Translations under genes and position numbers: made by a program | Notes under the pieces: model-generated | Seen by the model: only the letters and a program-made list of their open reading frames with translations | The model's database searches: none | Told to the model about the DNA's origin: nothing | Part shown: piece by piece, positions 8,910 through 18,048 of the stretch | Layout of the letters: each line of letters opens with the position of its first letter | How positions within the stretch are numbered: position 1 is the stretch's first letter | Assembly: GCA_964443005.1 (NCBI GenBank) | Contig: CAYUBI010000009.1 | Coordinates: 1 to 33,344 of the forward strand | Direction: 5' to 3' | Length of the DNA stretch: 33,344 bases | From: CAYUBI01 sp964443005 | Lineage (GTDB): Bacteria; Margulisbacteria; Riflemargulisbacteria; GWF2-35-9; CAYUBI01

Positions 8910-10625
8910 TTACCGTTTTACCACCATTTCTGAAATTTGTTGAGTAATTTTTTTAATAATATCCAAATCTCCGGTTTTTTGAGCAGATCCTAATGATTGG
9001 CATAGATCATGATATAACAGATCGTGACGATATCGTTTTAAGGCTATTACTAAGTCTCGCCACACGCGTTCATTCATGGTTTCCGGAAGTGGCTGCATTG
9101 CCAGCCGAGTTGCTAATTCCCGTAGCGAATCATCGCTCATTTTTTCAATCATCAAATCAAGGGGTAAATCAACATGATGCAAAATAAAATCCATTAGCTG
9201 AATATACATGACTGACAAAAAATCTGTTGACGATAATTCCAAAATAACACGTTCACGAATTGACGGATGAACAAGTAAATAATATAACAATTCTTCTTGA
9301 ATACCTTCGAATTTGTTGCGAGTTGGTTTGATAACTCCTCGATCTTTGCGAGAGGAGTATACAGTTAATCGTTGCAATTTATTTTTTAGAATCTCTGGTT
9401 CAATAGCTAAAGAAGTGGCACAATATTTGATATACTCATTAACAATCACTTCGTCTTTAATTGTTTGTAAATAATCGGCTACACGCTGAATAGTTTCGGA
9501 TTTGCTTTCAGGGGATTCACTGTGATAATCTGCTAATATTAGATTTAAACGATATTGTGTAAACGGCTTAGCTTCTTCAATTATTTTTTCAAAATCAACG
9601 GGTGTATGACTGTGAAAAAAATCATCCGGATCTTTTCCCGGATACGTTAATACATAACATTTCGTATCGCTTTGTTGCAGTAATTCTCCTGCACGCAAAC
9701 AGGCTTGGCGCCCAGCTGCGTCCATATCAAAACATAAATATACAGTTGTTGTAAAGCGTTTAATTAAACGAACATGTTGATCTGTAAATGCTGTACCTAA
9801 TGTTGCAGCAACCTGTCGAATGCCTTGCTGATAAAACGCTACAAAATCCATATACCCTTCGACTAAAATAATTGACTCGTGTTGCCGTACTGCGTCTTTG
9901 GCTAAAGATAAGCCGTATAAAACATCGGATTTAACATACAACGATGTTTCAGGTGAGTTTAAATATTTAGGTGTTTCTGAAGTTTCTGCTGGATGAATTA
10001 ATCTGCCACCAAAAGCAATGACTCGATCACGTAAATCAAAAATTGGAAAAATTAACCGATCACGAAATCGATTATAAATGCGTGTTTCTTTTTGAATAAA
10101 AAGACCAGACTGAATCAAGGCAGTTTCTGCAAAGCCTTTCTTTTTTAAATAATTGAATAACTCTTCCCACTCATTAGGTGCATATCCTAAGCTAAGGTTT
10201 GTAATTGTTTTAGCAGACAATTGTCGTGATAGTAGATATTCTTTAACAGCTGGTGTAGATAAATGGTGTTGAAAATATAGCGATGCCTCGTTTAAAATTT
10301 GATACGCAGTTGGGTTTTCTGGAGCGCTTGGCTTGATGTCTAAGGAAATCCCTACTTTATCTGCTAGCATTTGAACAGCCTCAACAAAGGAAATATGCTC
10401 GATTTTCATAAGAAAGGAAATAACATTTCCACCTTCGCTACATCCAAAACAATGATAAATTCGTTTAGCAGGAGATACGCTAAATGAGGGTGATTTTTCA
10501 ACATGAAACGGACAAAGTCCCAAATAATTGGTGCCACGTTTTTTGAGAGGTACGTAAGCATCAATAATAGATACAATATTTGCCTGATCACGAATCATAT
10601 CAATAACAGATTCTTCGATTAACAT
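8910..10625 (-). CDS. dnaG: DNA primase
   Basis: DnaG synthesises RNA primers at the replication fork. From the ATG at 10625 the protein is 571 aa. It has a CHC2 zinc finger with Cys38, His41, Cys59 and Cys62 (CPFH ... HCFGC), the RNA-polymerase core, and a TOPRIM domain with ILVEGYMD and the metal-binding CFDMDAAGR motif. A C-terminal helicase-interaction region follows. A TTG six codons further upstream is in frame, but it sits at the base of the terminator hairpin and adds residues (MCCCST) absent from the family, so I reject it. No SD precedes the ATG. It lies immediately upstream of rpoD and downstream of ppdK and its terminator. Confidence 0.95.
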   Translation of the reverse strand: MLIEESVIDMIRDQANIVSIIDAYVPLKKRGTNYLGLCPFHVEKSPSFSVSPAKRIYHCFGCSEGGNVISFLMKIEHISFVEAVQMLADKVGISLDIKPSAPENPTAYQILNEASLYFQHHLSTPAVKEYLLSRQLSAKTITNLSLGYAPNEWEELFNYLKKKGFAETALIQSGLFIQKETRIYNRFRDRLIFPIFDLRDRVIAFGGRLIHPAETSETPKYLNSPETSLYVKSDVLYGLSLAKDAVRQHESIILVEGYMDFVAFYQQGIRQVAATLGTAFTDQHVRLIKRFTTTVYLCFDMDAAGRQACLRAGELLQQSDTKCYVLTYPGKDPDDFFHSHTPVDFEKIIEEAKPFTQYRLNLILADYHSESPESKSETIQRVADYLQTIKDEVIVNEYIKYCATSLAIEPEILKNKLQRLTVYSSRKDRGVIKPTRNKFEGIQEELLYYLLVHPSIRERVILELSSTDFLSVMYIQLMDFILHHVDLPLDLMIEKMSDDSLRELATRLAMQPLPETMNERVWRDLVIALKRYRHDLLYHDLCQSLGSAQKTGDLDIIKKITQQISEMVVKR

Positions 10626-10642
10626 AGTTGAACAACAACACA

Positions 10643-10663
10643 AGGGGCCTGAATTAGGCCCCT
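10643..10663 (-). terminator. Hairpin terminator/attenuator between ppdK and dnaG
   Basis: A perfect 8-bp inverted repeat AGGGGCCT-GAATT-AGGCCCCT lies 28 nt downstream of the ppdK stop. Read on the minus strand it is followed by a U-rich stretch (TTGTGTTGTTGTT). It probably ends most ppdK transcripts. Because it abuts dnaG and no good separate dnaG promoter is visible, partial read-through could set dnaG-rpoD levels. Confidence 0.7.
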
Positions 10664-10690
10664 GCGTTTAGAAATCAAAAAACTAGTGTC

Positions 10691-13312
10691 CTATTTCAAT
10701 GCAGCTTGAGCAGCAGCAAGGCGGGCAATAGGCACGCGATACGGAGAACAACTAACATAGCTTAACCCAATCTGATGACAAAATTCAACTGTTTTGGGTT
10801 CGCCACCATGTTCGCCACAAATACCCATTTTCATGTTGGGGCGACTGGCTCGCCCTTTTTCAACAGCCATTTTCATGAGTTGGCCAACACCTTCTTGATC
10901 TAATACTTGGAAGGGATCATAAATGTAAATTTCTTTTTCAACATATTCTTTCAGAAATACACCTGAATCATCCCTGCTAAATCCACAGGTCATTTGTGTG
11001 AGGTCATTGGTTCCAAAAGAAAAGAATTCAGCTTCTTTGGCAATAACCTCTGCAGTAATTGCAGCACGCGGTACTTCGATCATTGTGCCAATATGATACT
11101 TGATTTGTACATTTGCGGATTTGGTTTCTTTTTCAATTACAGCAACTGCATTATCTTTAAGAATGGTATATTCTTTAACAGCGCCAACTAGCGGAATCAT
11201 AATTTCAGGAACAATATCTTTGCCTGTTTTTTTGATTTCGATTGCTGCACGAATAATTGCAGTGACTTGCATGTCATAAATTTCTGGGAACGTAATTCCT
11301 AAACGACAACCGCGATGTCCTAACATGGGATTGAATTCATGCAAGGAATCAACTTTAGCTCTTAGTTTGTCAAAGGATACATTCATGTCTTTAGCTAAGG
11401 CTTTTATTTCTTCATCTTTGTGTGGCAGAAATTCATGAAGGGGTGGATCAAGTAAGCGAATTGTAACTGGAAATCCATCCATCACTTCAAAGATTGCTTT
11501 GAAATCGCCTTGTTGCATGGGAAGTAATTTAGCTAAGGCTTTTTCGCGACCTGCTTTATCTTCAGCTAAAATCATTTCACGAACTGTATCAATACGGTTG
11601 CCTTCAAAAAACATGTGTTCAGTCCGACATAGTCCAATGCCTTCAGCGCCAAATCGTCGCGCAACTGTTGCATCATGTGGAGTATCTGCATTGGTACGCA
11701 CTTTAAGGACACGCACATCATCAGCCCATTGCATGAGCGTTTGCATGTCACCACTTAATTCTGGCTCAATGGTTTTTAATTGGCCAATCATGACTTCGCC
11801 AGTTGTGCCATCTAAGGAAATAAAGTCGCCAGCTTTAACAACAACATCACCTACCATAAATTGTTTTTTCGCATAATCAATTTTAATGGCGCTACAGCCA
11901 GCTACGCAGCATTTACCCATGCCCCGTGCAACAACTGCTGCATGAGACGTTGCACCACCGCGTGCAGTAAGAATGCCTTGGGCAGCGTCCATTCCACCAA
12001 TATCTTCAGGAGATGTTTCAATACGAACTAAAATTGTTTTTTCTGCACGCTCTTTTGCTTCAATTGCATCAGCAGCTGTAAAAACAACAGTACCTACAGC
12101 AGCACCTGGAGAAGCATTTAGCCCTTTTGCAAGTACGTCACGTTTGGCTTTAGGGTCAAATGTTGGATGCAACATTTGATCCAGTTGATTAGGATTTACA
12201 CGCTTAATGGCTTCTTTCTTATCAATTAAGCCTTCTTTAACCATGTCTACTGCAATTTTTAAGGCTGCAGCAGCAGTACGTTTACCACTACGTGTTTGTA
12301 AAAAATACAGTTTAGTTTCTTGGATTGTAAATTCCATATCTTGCATATCTTTATAATGTTTTTCTAGGTTTTTATAAATAGCAACGAGTTCTTTGTACGC
12401 TTCAGGCATTACTTTTTCTAATTGATCAATGTCTTCGGGTGTTCGAATTCCAGCTACAACGTCTTCGCCTTGAGCGTTCATTAAAAATTCACCGTAGAAT
12501 TTGTTTTCGCCAGTTGCAGGATTACGTGTAAAAGCTACACCTGTTCCAGATGTTTCGCCCATATTGCCAAATACCATTGCTTGAACATTGACTGCAGTTC
12601 CGATTAATCCTCGAATATCATTAATTCGACGATACGTAATTGCACGATCATTGTTCCATGATCCAAATACAGCAGCTACTGCTTTTCTTAATTGTTCAAC
12701 TGCATCATCAGGAAAATCTTCTTTAGCTTCTTTTTTGACTAATTTTTTATAATCAGCAACAATAGATTTAAGATCTTCGACTTTTAATTCTGTGTCTTGT
12801 TTATAGTGCTTTTCTTCTTTTTTTCCTTCAAGAATTTTTTCGAATTCATCATGTTCAACATTCATAACAACATCGCCAAACATTTGGATAAACCGACGAT
12901 AACTGTCCCAAGCAAAACGAGGATTACCTGTTTTCGCAGCTAAGCCTTCAACAGTGACTTCGTTAAGGCCAAGATTTAATACAGTATCCATCATCCCAGG
13001 AAGTGATACAGCTGCACCACTACGAACAGATACCAATAATGGATTCTTGGAATCGCCGAATTTCATGCCCATGGCTTGTTCCAGTTTAAGCATGTTATCT
13101 GTCATTTCTTTCATTAAACCTTCAGGGAATTTTTTACCACATTCGTAATAAGCAGCACATACTTCTGTTGTAATTGTAAACCCAGCAGGAACTGGAACTC
13201 CTAAATTAGTCATTTCTGCTAAATTAGAACCTTTTCCTCCTAGTAAATTGCGCATTTTTGCGTCGCCTTCTGCCTTCTTGTTACCAAAAAAATAAATCTG
13301 CTTTGTTGCCAT
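10691..13312 (-). CDS. ppdK: Pyruvate, phosphate dikinase
   Basis: PPDK interconverts pyruvate + ATP + Pi and PEP + AMP + PPi, serving gluconeogenesis or PPi-based glycolysis. The 873-aa length matches the family (~875). The N-terminal ATP-grasp domain begins FFGNKKAEGDAKMRNLLGGKG. The central phosphohistidine is His457 in GGATSHAAVVARGMG, and the C-terminal PEP-binding barrel carries catalytic Cys832 in GICGEHGGEP. The ATG at 13312 has a near-perfect AAGGAGG (plus-strand 13319-13326). It stands alone between its promoter and a hairpin terminator. Its presence hints at a PPi-linked central metabolism, though pyruvate kinase could be elsewhere. Confidence 0.97.
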   Translation of the reverse strand: MATKQIYFFGNKKAEGDAKMRNLLGGKGSNLAEMTNLGVPVPAGFTITTEVCAAYYECGKKFPEGLMKEMTDNMLKLEQAMGMKFGDSKNPLLVSVRSGAAVSLPGMMDTVLNLGLNEVTVEGLAAKTGNPRFAWDSYRRFIQMFGDVVMNVEHDEFEKILEGKKEEKHYKQDTELKVEDLKSIVADYKKLVKKEAKEDFPDDAVEQLRKAVAAVFGSWNNDRAITYRRINDIRGLIGTAVNVQAMVFGNMGETSGTGVAFTRNPATGENKFYGEFLMNAQGEDVVAGIRTPEDIDQLEKVMPEAYKELVAIYKNLEKHYKDMQDMEFTIQETKLYFLQTRSGKRTAAAALKIAVDMVKEGLIDKKEAIKRVNPNQLDQMLHPTFDPKAKRDVLAKGLNASPGAAVGTVVFTAADAIEAKERAEKTILVRIETSPEDIGGMDAAQGILTARGGATSHAAVVARGMGKCCVAGCSAIKIDYAKKQFMVGDVVVKAGDFISLDGTTGEVMIGQLKTIEPELSGDMQTLMQWADDVRVLKVRTNADTPHDATVARRFGAEGIGLCRTEHMFFEGNRIDTVREMILAEDKAGREKALAKLLPMQQGDFKAIFEVMDGFPVTIRLLDPPLHEFLPHKDEEIKALAKDMNVSFDKLRAKVDSLHEFNPMLGHRGCRLGITFPEIYDMQVTAIIRAAIEIKKTGKDIVPEIMIPLVGAVKEYTILKDNAVAVIEKETKSANVQIKYHIGTMIEVPRAAITAEVIAKEAEFFSFGTNDLTQMTCGFSRDDSGVFLKEYVEKEIYIYDPFQVLDQEGVGQLMKMAVEKGRASRPNMKMGICGEHGGEPKTVEFCHQIGLSYVSCSPYRVPIARLAAAQAALK

Positions 13313-13362
13313 GTAACTTCCTCCTTGGACGAGATAAAATCAAACGTGGTTTATTGTACCCT

Positions 13363-13368
13363 ATTATA
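13363..13368 (-). promoter_or_regulatory. -10 box of ppdK promoter
   Basis: A consensus TATAAT on the minus strand lies 50 bp upstream of the ppdK ATG. The hexamer 17 bp further upstream (AGACTT) is a poor -35. The predicted leader is about 44 nt and contains the strong SD, unlike the leaderless promoters elsewhere in this window. Confidence 0.5.
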
Positions 13369-13398
13369 AGAGGACGTAAAAGAGGAAGTCTTGTATAA

Positions 13399-13488
13399 TT
13401 TATTGTTGAAGAAGAACATTCTTTTGAAGAGGGATATTTTGCTGATTTAGATAAAGTAAATAAAGAGTATATTCCAGTAAAGGAATGA
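13399..13488 (+). pseudogene. Possible C-terminal remnant of a lost gene
   Basis: Between ppdK and the ATPase gene a 29-codon stretch without a start codon reads like natural protein: it is acidic, ends in EYIPVKE and a TGA stop, and is preceded by a TAA. There is no ATG and no SD. I do not recognise the family. It may be the tail of a deleted gene or chance in AT-rich DNA. The rest of the 13313-13575 gap holds the two flanking promoters. Confidence 0.25.
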
Positions 13489-13546
13489 GCCTGAAAAAAG
13501 ATAAAGTAATTTTAGAACTGGGACTGACTTCACCATAGCGAAAAGA

Positions 13547-13575
13547 TTGCTCCCCGTTTCTAGATTTGCTATACT
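13547..13575 (+). promoter_or_regulatory. Promoter of the AAA-ATPase/nuclease gene, probably leaderless
   Basis: TTGCTC (13547-13552), a 17-bp spacer and TATACT (13570-13575) form a good sigma-70 promoter. The -10 box ends 6 nt before the ATG at 13582, so transcription should begin at or next to that codon and leave no room for an SD. Confidence 0.6.
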
Positions 13576-13581
13576 ATGATT

Positions 13582-15150
13582 ATGCTTAAAAAACTACCTA
13601 TTGGGATTCAGACGATTGATAAACTCATTTTAGGAAATTATCTTTATATTGATAAAACAAAGATGATATATGAGCTCCTTGAAACAGGGAGCACCTATTT
13701 CCTGTCACGTCCTCGACGTTTCGGAAAGAGTTTGTTGATTTCAACGCTTGAGCAAATTTTTGTTGGCAACAAAGAGCTATTTAAAGGTTTATGGATTTAC
13801 GATCAACCTTTTGCTTGGGAAAAGCATGCGGTCATTCGAATTAGTTTTAGTGGTAGAAAATATGAGAACGAGCAAGTACTGGTAGATTATATTTATCTTC
13901 AGCTCAAAAAATATGCAGATGAATATGGCATAACGTTAAAAACAATACGCTATGAAGACCAATTTAATGAGCTATTACGAAAATTGTCAAAAGACAGAAA
14001 AGTGGTTGTATTAATTGACGAATATGACAAGCCGATTTTGGATGTGATAGATAATGTTGAATTAGCAAAGGCCAATCGAGATACTTTAAAGGCTTTTTAT
14101 TCGGTTATTAAAGAATCCGATGAATATTTGCGATTTGTGTTGTTGACTGGAGTGACGAAGTTCTCGAAAGTGTCAGTATTTTCGGGAATGAACAATTTGA
14201 ATGATATTAGTATGAATAAACGATATTCGACACTCTTGGGATATACGCAAGATGAATTGGAATATTACTTTAAGGAGCGTATTGAGCCATTGAGTGAGGT
14301 TTGTGGAAAATCGGTTGCAGATATATTGATGGATATAAAGCTGTGGTATAACGGGTATCGGTTCGGAATTGATGTTACGAGTGTGTATAATCCATTTTCA
14401 ACGTTGTTGTTATTTGATAATCAGGCATTTTCTAATTATTGGTTTGAGACTGGAACACCCACGTTTCTGGTTAAGTTAATGCGAGAAAACAATTACGAGT
14501 TAGCAAATTTAGAAGAACAAAACTTTGAGAAATATACGTTTGATTCCTATGAAATAGAGCGATTGCAGCCAACGGCACTTTTATATCAGACTGGCTATTT
14601 AACAATTAAGAGTTATGATACGGAAACAGAATTTTACCGGTTGGGGTATCCGAATCATGAAGTAAAGAAGTCTTTGAGCACGTATTTATTGGATGCGTAT
14701 AGTGGCGTACAAAAGGATTATTCTGGAAGTTATATTTATCAACTGATAACCGCACTGAAAGTGTTTGATAATGAGACATTTTTTGAGACGTTGCGGATAT
14801 TTTTTGCTGATATTCCGTATGATATACAGATTAAGCAAGAAAAGTATTATCAAACGATTTTTTATTTGGTATTTACGTTAATTGGAATGCGAATCGAAGC
14901 AGAAGTTAGAACAAATAAAGGGCGAATTGACGCAGTCATGATTGTTGGAGATGTTGTGCATATTTTTGAGTTTAAGCTAAAGGGTACTGCTATAGAAGCC
15001 TTGGAGCAAATTAAAACGAATAATTATTATGAAAAGTACATGCATAAAGACCGTAAAATCAAAATGTATGGAGTAGCGTTTGATCCAGCTGAAAAGAATA
15101 TTGGAGAATGGATTGTGAAAGATTTTGAAAGTTTGGAATATCCGGTTTAA
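13582..15150 (+). CDS. AAA-ATPase with C-terminal PD-(D/E)XK nuclease-like domain (AAA-ATPase_like/PDDEXK_9 family)
   Basis: The N-terminal ATPase opens with the family's LPIGIQTIDKL and YLYIDKT segment. Walker A is RPRRFGKSLL (Lys49 of the 522-aa form) and Walker B is VVLIDEYDKPILD. The C-terminal part carries a PD-(D/E)XK core: GRID (Asp450) and FEFK (Glu463, Lys465) after a conserved strand. The biochemical role of this family is unknown; it is abundant and multicopy in Bacteroidetes, candidate phyla and host-associated bacteria, where defence or mobile-element roles have been suggested. I choose the ATG at 13582 because the promoter -10 ends 6 nt upstream and family members begin MxKKLPIGIQ; an ATG at 13576 is also in frame. 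It is monocistronic, between ppdK and the convergent dinG. Confidence 0.88.
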   Translation: MLKKLPIGIQTIDKLILGNYLYIDKTKMIYELLETGSTYFLSRPRRFGKSLLISTLEQIFVGNKELFKGLWIYDQPFAWEKHAVIRISFSGRKYENEQVLVDYIYLQLKKYADEYGITLKTIRYEDQFNELLRKLSKDRKVVVLIDEYDKPILDVIDNVELAKANRDTLKAFYSVIKESDEYLRFVLLTGVTKFSKVSVFSGMNNLNDISMNKRYSTLLGYTQDELEYYFKERIEPLSEVCGKSVADILMDIKLWYNGYRFGIDVTSVYNPFSTLLLFDNQAFSNYWFETGTPTFLVKLMRENNYELANLEEQNFEKYTFDSYEIERLQPTALLYQTGYLTIKSYDTETEFYRLGYPNHEVKKSLSTYLLDAYSGVQKDYSGSYIYQLITALKVFDNETFFETLRIFFADIPYDIQIKQEKYYQTIFYLVFTLIGMRIEAEVRTNKGRIDAVMIVGDVVHIFEFKLKGTAIEALEQIKTNNYYEKYMHKDRKIKMYGVAFDPAEKNIGEWIVKDFESLEYPV

Positions 15151-15163
15151 AAAACTTTTTATT

Positions 15164-15184
15164 AACGAAGCATAGATTCGTTTT
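15164..15184 (+). terminator. Weak hairpin in convergent gap
   Basis: AACGAA (15164-15169) and TTCGTT (15177-15182) form a 6-bp stem with a 7-nt loop, followed by TT. It lies 14 nt past the ATPase stop and before the convergent dinG stop. It is AT-rich and short, so it is only a candidate. Confidence 0.3.
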
Positions 15185-15204
15185 CGTAGAACCAGGGACA
15201 TCTG

Positions 15205-18048
15205 TTATCCCACATAAACTCTGTCCTTATTTTGCATCCATTCTTTGGCATGAACTTCGAGCTCTGAAAATTGATCTGTTATTATTTTTTGTCCATGAAT
15301 GGCTTTGAAAAAATGTTTGCCATAATTGGTATTTACAATGCGATTATCTAAAACAACGACAACACCTTTGTCTGTACTTGAACGAATCAGTCGACCAACT
15401 CCTTGCTTGAAACGGACAATAGCCTGAGGTAACGAATACTTGAAAAAAGCAGATTCTCCTGTTTCTGCAAGTTCTTTGATGCGTGCACCAATAATAGGGT
15501 CGCTAGGTACATCAAAGGGTAGCTTAACAATAATAACACAGGAGAGGGTGTCCCCAACTACGTCAATGCCTTCCCAAAAACTGTCTGTACCAAATAAAAC
15601 AGAGCGTTCATCGCGAATAAATTGTGCAAGTAAACTACGATTTGAACCACTTTTTCCCTGACATAACACATTGATATTTTTTTGTGCCAAACGTCGTTTA
15701 ATTTTATGAAATATTTCATGCATCATTTTGCGTTGAGTAAATAATACTAATGATTTGCCATCAATTACTTGAATAATGCGATCAATAATATCGCCAATAT
15801 CTTGGTTGAATTTTTTGCTATGATGCGAATATTCTGGCAAATCTTTAGACGTAATTAACAACAATTGTTCTTCCAACGGATACGGCGAGGGTAAGGTTAA
15901 GGAAATAACATCATTTTTTACCAGACTTAATCCACTACGATAACGAATATAATCAAAATTGTCATTTACGCTTAAGGTTGCTGACGTTAAAATAACAGAT
16001 TTTTTCTGTGTCCATAATTGATCAAAAAGAATACTACCAACATAAATCGGTGCAGCATAAATAACGTATTGTTCAATATTTCGACGTGTTACTTTTTCAA
16101 TCCATCGAACATGATTCGGATGTACTTCTTTAACAAAATGCATGGTTTCTGCTAAAGAAAGAAGGTCACTTAAAAATGTATTTAAATTATATCGATATTC
16201 AATTAAGGCTTCGTGAGGTTCTAATAAGCTAATGAGTGTTTCACTTTCTTCTTTAAGCTGGGTTAAGGAGTTATGAAGAACGTCTAATAATGAGACAAGG
16301 TTGAAATAATCGTCATCATGCGTGTTTTGGTCTAAGATAATGCGATTAGCACTGTATTCGCTAGCTGTTTGAGCTTCTTGATATCGGCTAAACCATTCAG
16401 CTAATATCGGGCTTACACCTTCGAAAGTTGATAACCAATAGGCAATTTTTTGTTGTAATTGATCAATTGATCGCAGCAAAGCAGATTCGCGAAGGATAAA
16501 ATCAGGATCGCTGTGTTGAATATCGCGACGTAACGTATCTAGCAAACTGGCTGCATCTTGTTTGCCTACGATTTTACGAAATGATTCTCGTACTTGTTTT
16601 TCTGAAAAAATAGTTGAAAAACAATGAGTAGCGACTTCTTCAATGGAATGTGCTTCATCAAGAATCACGTACGGCGAATCTGGTAAAATATTTGATTGAT
16701 AATTCATATCAGAAAACAGCAAAGAATGATTTGATACAACAATATGTGCTTGTTTGGCTGCACGTTTAAGTACTTGGACAAAACAACGTTTTTTAAAAGC
16801 ACAACGTTCTCCCATGCACGATTCACCTTCTGCTTGTAAGCGTGTTTTCCAAGCACCTGTAATTGAACCATGTAATTCTGAAAAATCTCCACTTCCGGAT
16901 TGATGCAGCCATGTTAAAAACGGAAGTAGTTCAATAACTGACGGATTTCGGCTAATTAAAAACTGATTGAGTAAAAATGAAAACTTGCGAATGCATAAAT
17001 AATTATCACGACCTTTTAACATCATATAAAAAAAATGGTGGGGTAAGGCTTTAGCTAAAAAAGGTAGCTCTTTATCCAAGAGTTGATCTTGAAGACTTTT
17101 TGTTTTAGTAGAAATAATGACAGGTTTTTCAAGAGTTAGCGCTTTGTAAATTGCAGGTACCAAATATGCAAACGATTTGCCAATTCCAGTACTAGCTTCA
17201 ATAATGCCATGACAGGGTTTTTCAAAGGCTTCCCAAATAGTTTCAGCCATATCTGCTTGACCTGGCCGCGGTTCATAGGAACTCATGGTTGCAGCTATAG
17301 GGCCATCTGGCTCAAAAACTTGGCGTAAATAGGCTTGATCTACAGTAACTGCTGGCGTTTCATTACGCTCGAACACAAAACTATGTGCGGAAATTAGTTC
17401 CTGCCAATCTGTGATTGAAGTAATTTCATGACGTTGCTTCATTTGTTCATGGCTAATATTTTCAATAACTGCTGAAAATGGATGCCGAATTCCACGCATT
17501 AATTTGGAAAAAAATGTTAGTAAATCAATGGGTAATTGTTCGATTTGCTCCATAATAAGTAAATATAAACGTGCAGTCATGAGCGCGTCATCTAAGGCAC
17601 GATGTGATTCTCCGCCACATTTTAAATGAAAGGTATCAGCTAAATCTGGTAATTTATAACTTTCTTGGGTCGGATGAACTAATCCAATTAAAAGAATTGT
17701 ATCCAAAGTTTCATTTGAAATAATTGGAAACCCTCCGCGACGCAAGGAAGCATTGGTGATGGAGATATCAAAGCTAACATTGTGGCCAATAACAACGTCT
17801 GTCCCAATAAAATCAAGAATAGTTTGTGCAACTTCGTTAAATCGAGGCATTCCCTCAACCATGGAATTGGTAATGCTAGTAATGTCTGTAATCATCATCG
17901 GAATTGCATGAATTGGCTTAATTAAGGTTGTATAAGAATGGGTAATGGTTCGATTGCAAATACGAACTAAGCCTACTTCAATGACTTCGTTTTCTTCAGG
18001 TGCTAGGCCTGTAGTTTCGCAGTCAATAACAACATACGTGCTATTCAT
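15205..18048 (-). CDS. dinG: DinG-family DNA helicase fused to an N-terminal DEDDh 3'-5' exonuclease
   Basis: Residues 1-170 are a DnaQ-like exonuclease (Asp9 and Glu11 in DCETTG, later HNVSFD and SHRALDDA). The remainder is an XPD/DinG superfamily 2 helicase with Walker A ASTGIGKS (Lys291), DEAH box (464-467), GTDSFWEGID and QGVGRLIRS motif VI. Between motif I and the DEAH box are four cysteines, Cys352, Cys411, Cys416 and Cys422. The last three repeat the X4 and X5 spacing of the FeS cluster of E. coli DinG. Firmicutes enzymes with the same exonuclease fusion, as I recall them, have lost this cluster. The 947-aa length is typical of the fusion. The ATG overlaps the end of hflX by 8 nt with no SD, so translation is coupled. 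Likely role: repair or replication-conflict processing. Confidence 0.9.
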   Translation of the reverse strand: MNSTYVVIDCETTGLAPEENEVIEVGLVRICNRTITHSYTTLIKPIHAIPMMITDITSITNSMVEGMPRFNEVAQTILDFIGTDVVIGHNVSFDISITNASLRRGGFPIISNETLDTILLIGLVHPTQESYKLPDLADTFHLKCGGESHRALDDALMTARLYLLIMEQIEQLPIDLLTFFSKLMRGIRHPFSAVIENISHEQMKQRHEITSITDWQELISAHSFVFERNETPAVTVDQAYLRQVFEPDGPIAATMSSYEPRPGQADMAETIWEAFEKPCHGIIEASTGIGKSFAYLVPAIYKALTLEKPVIISTKTKSLQDQLLDKELPFLAKALPHHFFYMMLKGRDNYLCIRKFSFLLNQFLISRNPSVIELLPFLTWLHQSGSGDFSELHGSITGAWKTRLQAEGESCMGERCAFKKRCFVQVLKRAAKQAHIVVSNHSLLFSDMNYQSNILPDSPYVILDEAHSIEEVATHCFSTIFSEKQVRESFRKIVGKQDAASLLDTLRRDIQHSDPDFILRESALLRSIDQLQQKIAYWLSTFEGVSPILAEWFSRYQEAQTASEYSANRIILDQNTHDDDYFNLVSLLDVLHNSLTQLKEESETLISLLEPHEALIEYRYNLNTFLSDLLSLAETMHFVKEVHPNHVRWIEKVTRRNIEQYVIYAAPIYVGSILFDQLWTQKKSVILTSATLSVNDNFDYIRYRSGLSLVKNDVISLTLPSPYPLEEQLLLITSKDLPEYSHHSKKFNQDIGDIIDRIIQVIDGKSLVLFTQRKMMHEIFHKIKRRLAQKNINVLCQGKSGSNRSLLAQFIRDERSVLFGTDSFWEGIDVVGDTLSCVIIVKLPFDVPSDPIIGARIKELAETGESAFFKYSLPQAIVRFKQGVGRLIRSSTDKGVVVVLDNRIVNTNYGKHFFKAIHGQKIITDQFSELEVHAKEWMQNKDRVYVG

